Below are positions 6,741 to 13,101 of a stretch of 14,597 nt of DNA, piece by piece. How positions within the stretch are numbered: position 1 is the first letter of the stretch; each line of letters starts with the position of its first letter. Below the pieces are notes generated by a model, which saw nothing but the letters and a program-made list of their open reading frames with translations, ran no database searches and was not told the DNA's origin. Source of the stretch: DSWT01 sp049975385 (GTDB taxonomy: Bacteria > Chloroflexota > Anaerolineae > B4-G1 > SLSP01); contig JBNGDO010000135.1 in assembly GCA_049975385.1 (NCBI GenBank), positions 1 to 14,597 on the forward strand, given 5' to 3'. Position numbers and translations under genes: made by a program.

Positions 6741-6823
6741 GGTACGGTTAATTCTGAACCGTACCTGTGCAGTTTTGGTCTTTGAAAACCTGGCTTGTTG
6801 AGCCCGAATCGGGCCAAAACTGC
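6741..6823. other. Structured intergenic segment, nested inverted repeats
   Basis: GGTACGGTT (6741-6749) pairs with AACCGTACC (6757-6765) around a 7-nt loop. Immediately beside it GCAGTTTTGG (6769-6778) pairs with CCAAAACTGC (6814-6823), enclosing a small hairpin GCCCG-AAT-CGGGC (6802-6814; its last base is shared with the outer stem). No U-tract follows, so these are not ordinary terminators. They lie between the 3' end of the iron-sulfur gene and the arsR promoter. A small RNA, a processing or termination structure, or a remnant mobile palindrome are all possible. Confidence 0.6.
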
Positions 6824-6882
6824 CGCGAGACCGCAATTATCAGACACTGATCTTCCTATTTCTTACAAAGTGGGACGCACCC

Positions 6883-7392
6883 TTAGCGTGGCTTGTACGT
6901 CTCTAACATCGAGCGCGGGGGAAAGGTAATGGCTTTGGGCTTGCAGACATTGGCACAGGAGCTGCAACCCACCACACAGGCGAACGGATCGGCCACCCAC
7001 ACTTTGCCGTCCTCGGTGGGGGCCAGACAGTGAGTGCTGCACAACTTGAGACAGACACCGCAGCCGTTGCACAAATCCTCATTGACTGTGGGGAACCAGG
7101 GAATCGTCTCGCGGGGATAGCCGCGCCAGGTTCCGTAACCGCGTTTGCGCGTAGGGCCGCCGCTTTCCAATTGGGCCAGATACGCTGCGTACTCCCGCTC
7201 GAAGGCTGCCGCGAACAAATCGCGCGCGCTGTGGGGGATATAGTTTTCCCGGCGCAATTGCTCGACAATTTCCATCCCCAGACCCGCATCACCCGGCTTG
7301 CGTCCAGCGGCATGCAGGGCGGCAAAGGTCTCTTCCAGCCCGCGCAATCCGATTGGGCTGCCGTCTACAAGAATCTGGCGATAGCTGCTCAT
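6883..7392 (-). CDS. Two-cluster 4Fe-4S ferredoxin-like protein with N-terminal extension
   Basis: I chose the ATG at 7392 (MSSYRQILVDG), which overlaps the CDF stop codon as ATGA; an in-frame ATG at 7425 would lie well inside the CDF gene. The 169-residue product ends in a bacterial-type 2[4Fe-4S] module: CNGCGVCLKLC (C108, C111, C114, C118) and CVVGCSSCANVC (C139, C143, C146, C150). The first 95 residues have no known motif that I can name; they contain LRGLEETFAALHAAG and a RENYIPHSARD segment that looks like a small conserved helical domain. It is probably a cytosolic electron carrier or a metal-handling subunit. The overlap with the CDF exporter gene implies translational coupling, so a role in the same metal response is inferred. 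Confidence 0.86.
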   Translation of the reverse strand: MSSYRQILVDGSPIGLRGLEETFAALHAAGRKPGDAGLGMEIVEQLRRENYIPHSARDLFAAAFEREYAAYLAQLESGGPTRKRGYGTWRGYPRETIPWFPTVNEDLCNGCGVCLKLCSTHCLAPTEDGKVWVADPFACVVGCSSCANVCKPKAITFPPRSMLETYKPR

Positions 7393-8345
7393 GGTGACGT
7401 TCCCCCACAAGTGCGCCCTGCACATGAGGGCGTACTCTCTTCACAGTCTGCACATTCAAATTGGATGGTGGTGTGTTCGATGCCAAATTTGGCAAGCCGC
7501 TCTTTGAGTGTGCTCATTGTGTTGTTGCTTGCCATCAGTTGTTGATCAGCGATGGTGACATGAGCGCTCAGGGCAATATGACCGGAGCAAATGCTCCAAA
7601 TGTGCAGATCATGGACATCCAACACGCCGGGCACGCTTGCCATGCTTTGACCGACGTCCTTGATGGAAAGTCCTTCGGGCACGCCTTCAACCAGAATGTG
7701 CACGGAGCTTTTGAGCACGCGCCAGGAACTCACCACGATAATGAGCCCAATCAGCATACTCATCAGCGGGTCCACCCACTGCCAGCCGGTGAGCCAGATA
7801 ATGCCTGCCGCCAGGATGACGCCGACCGAAGCAAGGGCATCGCCGACCACATGCAGAAAGGCACTACGAACATTTATGTCTTCATGCTCGTGTGCTGCTT
7901 CACCTTCCGCATGGTCATGGTCATGTGTGTGAACGTGGCCGCCGAGGATGAGGGCTACAATCAGGTTAGCGATCAGGCCGATAACCGCGATGATCAGCAT
8001 TTCGACGCTTTTGATGGGTTGCGGATTTTGCCAGCGCGTCCAGGCTTCGGTGAAGATTTCGATGGCAACCGCGCCGAGCGTGACACCGTTGATGAGCGCA
8101 GCCAGCACTTCCAGACGATGGAAGCCGTAGGTGTGACGGTCATCGGCAGGCAAAGAGGAGAGCCGCAACGCGAGATAGCTCAGAACGAGGGCGAAAACGT
8201 CCATAAAGACGTGCGCCGCGTCTGAGAGCAGGGACAGACTGCCGGTCCAATAACCGCCGATAACCTCGGCGATGAGAATACCGAAGGTCACGCCGATGGA
8301 AATGAGAAAGCGAGAGCCTGTGTTGGTATTTTCGTGGGCTTGCAT
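7389..8345 (-). CDS. Cation diffusion facilitator (CzcD/ZitB-like) zinc/cadmium/cobalt exporter
   Basis: The 318-residue protein has six predicted membrane helices and a cytosolic C-terminal domain typical of CDF transporters. The transport site is of the zinc type: H45 and D49 in SDAAHVFMDV, and H165 and D169 in FLHVVGDALA. A histidine-rich loop (GGHVHTHDHDH, then AHEHED) lies between helices 4 and 5. HTYGFHRLEVLAALING is a family signature. The C-terminus carries an unusual cysteine tail (CADCEES, then SCAGRTC). These proteins export Zn, Cd or Co in exchange for protons. GAGGAG precedes the ATG. The promoter at 8485-8512 and operator at 8465-8484 match those of arsR, so the gene is probably under the same repressor. 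Its stop overlaps the start of the ferredoxin gene. Confidence 0.95.
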   Translation of the reverse strand: MQAHENTNTGSRFLISIGVTFGILIAEVIGGYWTGSLSLLSDAAHVFMDVFALVLSYLALRLSSLPADDRHTYGFHRLEVLAALINGVTLGAVAIEIFTEAWTRWQNPQPIKSVEMLIIAVIGLIANLIVALILGGHVHTHDHDHAEGEAAHEHEDINVRSAFLHVVGDALASVGVILAAGIIWLTGWQWVDPLMSMLIGLIIVVSSWRVLKSSVHILVEGVPEGLSIKDVGQSMASVPGVLDVHDLHIWSICSGHIALSAHVTIADQQLMASNNTMSTLKERLAKFGIEHTTIQFECADCEESTPSCAGRTCGGTSP

Positions 8346-8464
8346 ATTAAGCTCCTCGCAAGTGCCAGACCCGATCTTCTGCTATCTGATTACGATAGGA
8401 AGCACTGGGGTAGAGTAAGTACACTTTCGTTTTCTGCGCTATTATCATTTTATCTTTGTCTGGC

Positions 8465-8484
8465 ATATGCATTTATATGCATAT
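8465..8484. promoter_or_regulatory. ArsR-type operator, copy 3 (CDF gene)
   Basis: ATATGCAT-TTAT-ATGCATAT is a perfect 8-4-8 inverted repeat about 120 bp upstream of the CDF start. It abuts the TATACT -10 box just as at arsR. The core ATATGCA...TGCATAT and the 4-bp spacer equal the copies at 6238-6257 and 6676-6695. Confidence 0.85.
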
Positions 8485-8512
8485 AGTATATCTTACTCGC
8501 TCTTTGGTGCAA
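8485..8512 (-). promoter_or_regulatory. Promoter of the CDF-ferredoxin unit, TTGCAC / TATACT
   Basis: Minus-strand -35 TTGCAC (8507-8512) and -10 TATACT (8485-8490) are separated by 16 bp, identical in spacing and -10 sequence to the arsR promoter. It leaves a leader of roughly 130 nt before the CDF ATG in which I see no further recognisable element. Confidence 0.78.
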
Positions 8513-8633
8513 GCTATACTTACAAAGTTTTTGCGTTGGTGAGGGATCGATTTAATGCCACGCTTCTGGTTCTCGGATGGTACTTCCGCAGTCCTCTATA
8601 GTGTCTCGGAAACGTCGTTACTGACCCGGTCAT

Positions 8634-8688
8634 AAAAAACGAAAGCTAATCTCATATTTCACTGGCGTATGAACTCTAGCGAAATATG
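8634..8688 (-). terminator. Weak candidate terminator after the ATC-hydrolase-like gene
   Basis: On the minus strand CATATTTCGCT (8678-8688) pairs with AGTGAAATATG (8653-8663), an 11-bp stem with one G-U pair and a 14-nt loop. A T6 run follows only 13 nt later (8634-8639). The AT-rich stem and the distance make it weak. The rest of 8513-8633 holds nothing I can identify. Confidence 0.35.
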
Positions 8689-8704
8689 CCGGATCAGTAA
8701 GCGA

Positions 8705-9442
8705 CTAAACGATTGTTTTGGCTGTATCCTCGGCTGACGCAACGTCATTCCGGCAGAAGCGGAAGCTGCAATAGTCGTCGCCTCGACCGAGTGTCTTGTC
8801 GTGGGTAAAGCTAATCTCCGGCGCGAGTTGCGAGTAGACCAGATCATCCATCTGACAGAAGACGGCGGTAAGTTCAGGGGCACCGAAGTCCGTCAGGATT
8901 TTCTGGTAGATGCACTGATCGTGGACTTCAAACGCCAGACAATCGGCAGTGTCTTCTACAAATGTCGTATTCCAACCGGGGGCGGGAAAGGCAAGTCGCA
9001 GCACCCATCTACCCGCGAAGCGAAATACAGCAAATGGATCGGGTAGTCGCTTGAGTAGGGGAAAGGGCAAGGCCTGTTTTGTAAGGATCACGGCAATTAG
9101 CTTTTCGGCTTCGGCTAGAGCTGCTGCCTGCGTTTCATGTTCCTCGCGGAGCACTTGATACAATGCCAATCCGGGTAGAATGCTAGCGCGCACATGCAGG
9201 TTCAACACAGGATGCCTGAAGTGGGGGCGGCGTGCCCAGAGATCGTTGTAATGTGCCTGGATGCGGCCCGCGAGCAACGCTGCATCGGTCGCGCCACGCG
9301 TCTTTGCTAACTCACGCTGCCAGATATTCAGGAACAGCATCCGTGGGGTGGCGGAACGTCGCCCGGAAAGCCACCAACCGCCTGCCAGGCCGGTAATCAG
9401 GCCCAATCCAAACCAGGGCCATCGCGGCTGTTTTTGTGTCAT
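8705..9442 (-). CDS. Membrane-anchored ATC-hydrolase-like protein (L-2-amino-thiazoline-4-carboxylate hydrolase family)
   Basis: The ATG at 9442 has AGGAG 6 nt upstream; a GTG directly before it is too close to that site. The 245-residue protein has one hydrophobic N-terminal segment (WPWFGLGLITGLAGGWWL, about 8-25) and then a soluble domain. The domain ends FTHDKTLGRGDDYCSFRF (C225), the hallmark of the ATC hydrolase family (PF14196), with C168, C177, C196 and D199/D200 before it. The characterised member opens a thiazoline ring in bacterial cysteine production; many family members have unknown substrates, so the reaction is not assured. The membrane anchor is unusual. It lies 45 bp after a methyltransferase that also has an N-terminal anchor, suggesting a shared membrane-associated pathway. 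Confidence 0.68.
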   Translation of the reverse strand: MTQKQPRWPWFGLGLITGLAGGWWLSGRRSATPRMLFLNIWQRELAKTRGATDAALLAGRIQAHYNDLWARRPHFRHPVLNLHVRASILPGLALYQVLREEHETQAAALAEAEKLIAVILTKQALPFPLLKRLPDPFAVFRFAGRWVLRLAFPAPGWNTTFVEDTADCLAFEVHDQCIYQKILTDFGAPELTAVFCQMDDLVYSQLAPEISFTHDKTLGRGDDYCSFRFCRNDVASAEDTAKTIV

Positions 9443-9487
9443 CACTTGCTCCTTTTGTTCTTTCGCGCGAAATTCGGCTTGAAGTGG

Positions 9488-10132
9488 CTAACCCCGCCGG
9501 AAGTTGAACGTGTAATTCCACCAGTTGCCGTAGCGTTCTGCTAACTCGAATCCGGCGGCTTTGGCCCAGGCGATGGTGGTCGCACGGCGCGGGTAGTCGG
9601 GGTCGAGGAACTCCTCGGTGGTGGAGACGATGCCGCCCGGCTTGAGCACGCGATGGATTTCGCGCAGTGCGCGCACAGGGTCGGGGATTTCGGGCAGCAC
9701 GGTGATGAGATACACGCGATCCACGCTGGCATCGGGTAGCGGCAGCTCATAGACGCTGGCGACGTGCGTTTCCACATTGGCTAGCCCGGCCTCGCGCACG
9801 CGGGTTTCAACCTGGGCAATCATCTCCGGCTGGATATCCACGGCTATCAGGTGGCCCTCCGGTCCCACACGTCGTGCTGCATCCACGGTGAACGCGCCTG
9901 GGCCAGGGCCAAGTTCCAGCACTGTCTCGCCTGGACGGAGACCCGCTCGGTCGAGCGCATAACGCACATCCCAGCGACGGAGGGGATTATCGACAATCCA
10001 ACTCAACGAAGTCGGGCATGGCTCGCCGCGTCCCTTGTTCAACTTCAAGATGAGTTTGAGCAGCACAAGCCAGAAAAACAGCAGGCCGCCTATGACCAAA
10101 AGGATTGTCCACAGAATATTTCTCTTTTTCAT
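9488..10132 (-). CDS. Membrane-anchored class I SAM-dependent methyltransferase
   Basis: The 214-residue protein begins with a hydrophobic helix (about 7-30: ILWTILLVIGGLLFFWLVLL). A class I methyltransferase domain follows: motif I VLELGPGPGAF (71-81), the acidic ribose-binding end of strand 2 in AVDIQPE (D99), post-motif LPLPDASVDRVYLI (130-143) and motif III LKPGGIVSTTE (163-173). The layout resembles UbiE/Methyltransf_11 proteins. No cysteine set typical of arsenite methyltransferase ArsM is present (only C39), so an arsenic role is not supported. The substrate is unknown. GGAGGAAC precedes the ATG. It sits 30 bp after a truncated methyltransferase gene and 45 bp before the ATC-hydrolase-like gene, all in one direction. 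Confidence 0.87.
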   Translation of the reverse strand: MKKRNILWTILLVIGGLLFFWLVLLKLILKLNKGRGEPCPTSLSWIVDNPLRRWDVRYALDRAGLRPGETVLELGPGPGAFTVDAARRVGPEGHLIAVDIQPEMIAQVETRVREAGLANVETHVASVYELPLPDASVDRVYLITVLPEIPDPVRALREIHRVLKPGGIVSTTEEFLDPDYPRRATTIAWAKAAGFELAERYGNWWNYTFNFRRG

Positions 10133-10162
10133 CGTTCCTCCAAGAATAGTCTGATAGTCATT

Positions 10163-10528
10163 TCATGCGACCGTCGCATGGACGATGGCATAAATGGGTG
10201 CGATGGTTCGTGTTTGATTTTTACCAGCGAAATAGGCTCTCGAATCCAATCCAGCGCCCAAAATCACCAGTTGCTCGATCCCATCTGTGAGGCAGGTTTG
10301 AAGGAAATCGTCTATGTAGCGACACCGGGTTGCCAGAAATGCCAAGACACCGGGAGCTTTCCGTTCTTCATAATTGGAAAACAATTTGCAAAACCAATAG
10401 AATGCCGGGTTAATCAGTTGTCGGGCCAGAGGATCATAGCAGATTCGCTCCCCTTCTGGCTTGCTTGATTCCAACGCTCGCACAAAGGCGATTCCTTGAG
10501 CGGTAACGCTGGCTTTTTTCTTTTTCAT
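10163..10528 (-). pseudogene. Truncated LCM/TIGR00027-type methyltransferase, N-terminal part only
   Basis: The 121-residue reading frame has the start of a leucine carboxyl methyltransferase-like protein (PF04072): TAQGIAFVRALES, YDPLARQLI, RCRYIDDFL and motif I QLVILGAGLDSRAY (86-99). Family members usually run to about 270-300 residues; here homology stops just after motif I and about 20 unrelated residues follow before a stop. I found no continuation in the other two minus-strand frames of 10133-10240. A 17-bp palindrome (10164-10180) lies exactly at the 3' end. The product lacks most of the catalytic fold and is probably non-functional. GAGGA upstream of the ATG and the 19-bp gap to the serine hydrolase gene suggest it is still transcribed. 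Confidence 0.75.
10164..10180. repeat. 17-bp palindrome at the end of the truncated methyltransferase
   Basis: CATGCGAC-C-GTCGCATG has perfect 8-bp arms around one base. It overlaps the stop codon region of the truncated gene. It has no U-tract, so it is not a typical terminator; it may mark the deletion junction. Confidence 0.7.
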
Positions 10529-10547
10529 AGGAGCTTTTCCTCTCCGA

Positions 10548-12686
10548 TTACTCAGACGCGACCTGAATCAGAGTCGCTTTCCGCACACTGAAGCAATCGT
10601 TGCCGGAGAAGGCCAGATAGCACGTCGTGCCATCCGCGCTCATCCACTTTGCAGGAAAACTGCCCATCTCTCCGGGGCCGCAATCCCATTCCAGCGTGAA
10701 ATAGGCCGTCGTCCACGGCCCCCATGGTTCCGGTGCATCGTAGATCGCAAATCCGCCGTTGAAGCGCGTGTCCACGTCGAGTTCCGCGCGCTGCTGCCAC
10801 CAGAGATAGCGCCTCAGCCCCGCGTTGTAGCTGATGCCCGACCGCCGGCATAATCCTGGGTGTTCGAAAACTGCACCGCGTTGCGCGATGTCGGGTGACC
10901 AGACAGGGTTATCGTTATTGTCGAGACGCACAAAGAACTCGTAAGCACCGCGCTCGCGAATGTGATTCTTGGGCACGCGCGCCAATACCATCCGGTCGGC
11001 GGGTTCGTAGGCGCTGTCAGCGTCGTGCGAGTAAACGTAGGCGTAGCTATCGCGTGCCCCTGCGTAGTTTCTCCCGAAGTTGAGGAACGTGGGACATCCG
11101 AAACTGGTGGTGAAACGCCAATCGGCCCACGTCCACGTCTGTGCGCCATCCACCGACCACGCGAGCTGCGAGTTCCCGGTATTGCGCGCCAGCATATAGA
11201 GCACGCCCTCCACCATCAGCATCCCGCTGGCCTTTGCCCCGGTGATGTCGTGCCCTACGCGCTCCCCGCTTTCCGAGCGGATATTGATACCCTCGAAGTT
11301 GGAAGGCGATCCGATGACCTTCACGAAGCCGAGGCTCAACACTTTGTCGAGGTAGGGCGCGAAGCCATACCCATCACCGTAAGCGGTGTACTGGACGCCA
11401 TTCGTGGATGGCGCGCTATCATCAGATGGCGCGTCGCCTTCTGCCCAGGTGATGGGCCAGTTGTCGCCGTGAAAGCCTTCGCGCACGATGGTCGATGGCG
11501 GCGACCAGATGATCTCCTTGATCACCGGGCTGGGCGGGTATGGCGCAGTATTCGCATCGCCTGGCAGTCGATCCAGGAAGGCGTCCATCAACGGGATGAA
11601 AAGGTACTTCTCCAGACCATCCCAAAAGCCCTCGCCCTGTTCGGGATCGCCGATGGTCGCCCCGTTGCGCACGACGATGAGGTCGCGGCACGGCACCACG
11701 AGCAGGATTTGATTGCCTGCCCCGGCCCCAGCGAAGGCGTCGCGCGGCAACGAAGGCCACACGCCGTCGAAGTTGGTCCACCAGCCCAGACCGGAACCGG
11801 GTCGCGGATCGCCATCCAGGCGCGATGGCAATGGTGTTTTGGCGTAGGCCAGCACCTGCTTCACCCACGCACTATCGATGCATTGCTGTCCATCCCATTG
11901 GCCCTGGTGCAGCATCAGCCGTCCCACGCGGGCCACAGCGCGGGCGGTGTAGCTCCCGCCGCCCCAGTTCGCTACCAGATCGAGGTCATCCACCGTGTAC
12001 GTCTGCCCGTAGCCGATGGACCACGCGCTCTCTGCTACGCCGATGGGATCCATCACCCGTTCTTTGAGCAGGGTGCGCACATCTGGCCAGGGCGTGCCGC
12101 GCAGCGCGGCCGTAATCACATACGCCAGCGCCGCCATTCCCGGATTGCTGTAGGCGTAGTCCGTACCCGGCGGGAAAATGACGGGCGCATCGTGAATGGC
12201 GATGGAGAACGGGTCCGGCTCCTTGCGCCAGAATGCGCCTTTCCACCCCGGCGGCGCCATGTGGTGATCACTCAACGTCTTGCCTTCCGCCAACGCCCGC
12301 TCGCGGTCGGCCTGGCTCAATTCGGCGTCCTCGATGCCGGAGGAATGTGTCGCCAGGTGGCGGATGGTGATCTGCGACTTGAGCGGATCGTCGCGCCACG
12401 CGGGGATGTAGGTCCATGCTGGATCATCGACGTTGAGCAGGCCATCGTTCAGCGCCAGTGCCAGCGATAAGCCACCCACCAGCGCCTTCGCCAGTGAAGC
12501 CGTATAGTGCGGCTTGTCGGGCCCATGTCCCAGCGCGTACCACTCGTAGACAATCTTGTCCCGGCGGACGACCAACAGCGACTTCGTCCCGCGCACTGCA
12601 AGTCCATTGCGCAATGCGTCCAGCCGGGCGACGTCCATACGCTGATTTTTTGGGGGTACAGTCTGCCATACAAATGGCTCGTTCAT
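10548..12686 (-). CDS. Serine beta-lactamase-fold hydrolase fused to a putative beta-propeller domain
   Basis: The 712-residue protein has two modules. Residues about 18-375 form a class C beta-lactamase/penicillin-binding-protein-like serine hydrolase: S64-x-x-K67 in TASLAK, Y179-S-N181 in YAYSNPG, HLATHSSGI, and GAGAGNQ (319-325) at the place of the third motif. Residues about 388-712 are rich in tryptophan and aromatic short strands (LAWSVDGAQTWTWADW, FAIYDAPEPWGPWT, CYLAFSGNDCFSVRKATL), resembling DUF4185-type or glycosidase-like five-bladed propellers. No signal peptide is seen, so it may be cytosolic. Free-standing members hydrolyse esters, amides or D-amino acid peptides; the substrate here is unknown. 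GGAGA precedes the ATG. It follows the cupin gene by 49 bp. Confidence 0.85.
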   Translation of the reverse strand: MNEPFVWQTVPPKNQRMDVARLDALRNGLAVRGTKSLLVVRRDKIVYEWYALGHGPDKPHYTASLAKALVGGLSLALALNDGLLNVDDPAWTYIPAWRDDPLKSQITIRHLATHSSGIEDAELSQADRERALAEGKTLSDHHMAPPGWKGAFWRKEPDPFSIAIHDAPVIFPPGTDYAYSNPGMAALAYVITAALRGTPWPDVRTLLKERVMDPIGVAESAWSIGYGQTYTVDDLDLVANWGGGSYTARAVARVGRLMLHQGQWDGQQCIDSAWVKQVLAYAKTPLPSRLDGDPRPGSGLGWWTNFDGVWPSLPRDAFAGAGAGNQILLVVPCRDLIVVRNGATIGDPEQGEGFWDGLEKYLFIPLMDAFLDRLPGDANTAPYPPSPVIKEIIWSPPSTIVREGFHGDNWPITWAEGDAPSDDSAPSTNGVQYTAYGDGYGFAPYLDKVLSLGFVKVIGSPSNFEGINIRSESGERVGHDITGAKASGMLMVEGVLYMLARNTGNSQLAWSVDGAQTWTWADWRFTTSFGCPTFLNFGRNYAGARDSYAYVYSHDADSAYEPADRMVLARVPKNHIRERGAYEFFVRLDNNDNPVWSPDIAQRGAVFEHPGLCRRSGISYNAGLRRYLWWQQRAELDVDTRFNGGFAIYDAPEPWGPWTTAYFTLEWDCGPGEMGSFPAKWMSADGTTCYLAFSGNDCFSVRKATLIQVASE

Positions 12687-12735
12687 CGTTCACGTCTCCA
12701 TTGAAAATATAGAAGCAAGGTCCAAAGATGCTCCT

Positions 12736-13068
12736 TTACCGATAGTCTTCCCGCACCGGATAGAACACGTCGATGAGCGTACACTGCGTGATCGCCCGGC
12801 CCGAATGTTCGGCGTGCGGCGGGATGACGCAGGCTGTGCCCGGTTCCAACCGGTAGGGTACGCCATTCACCGTTAACTCGAACGTGCCCTCAATGGCGTT
12901 CGTAACCTGCTCGTGTGGGTGCGAGTGTGTGCCGAGGGTACTGCCGGGTTCAAACTCCCAGTAGGCTAGCGTCATGTGATCCGTGTGGATGAAGCGCGCC
13001 ACGGCGTTCGGGATTAAATCCTTCGGTTCGATATCCGATAACTTCACAAAGCGTGCTTGATTTGTCAT
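12736..13068 (-). CDS. Small single-domain cupin
   Basis: The 110-residue protein is a cupin_2 beta barrel. Motif 1 is GTHSHPHEQVTNAIEG with metal ligands H48, H50 and E53 or Q54; motif 2 is EPGTACVIPPHAEHS with H85 or H88. Such proteins bind Fe, Mn, Ni or Zn and may be small dioxygenases, isomerases or sensors, and sequence alone does not decide which. AAGGAGGG stands right before the ATG and is a strong ribosome binding site. The gene lies 33 bp after the amidohydrolase stop codon, so cotranscription and a common catabolic or salvage function are plausible. Confidence 0.9.
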   Translation of the reverse strand: MTNQARFVKLSDIEPKDLIPNAVARFIHTDHMTLAYWEFEPGSTLGTHSHPHEQVTNAIEGTFELTVNGVPYRLEPGTACVIPPHAEHSGRAITQCTLIDVFYPVREDYR

Positions 13069-13101
13069 TTTTCCCTCCTTAAGATGAAACTGTAGATTTC
13101 C

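Noticed and set aside
6741..6823. Intrinsic terminator of the CDF-ferredoxin unit
   Set aside because: The hairpins are stable but neither is followed by a U-tract on the minus strand.
7461..8225. Plus-strand open frame of 254 codons antisense to the CDF gene
   Set aside because: The minus-strand frame encodes a clear CDF transporter with all transport residues; this frame shows no known motif.
9488..10132. Arsenite methyltransferase (arsM) as part of the metal block
   Set aside because: The methyltransferase lacks the conserved cysteines of ArsM, carries a membrane anchor, and belongs to the unit upstream of the CDF promoter.
10962..12470. Long plus-strand open frame of 502 codons
   Set aside because: It lies wholly antisense to the serine hydrolase gene, is rich in Arg, His and Val from GC-biased codons, shows no family motif and has no convincing ribosome binding site.
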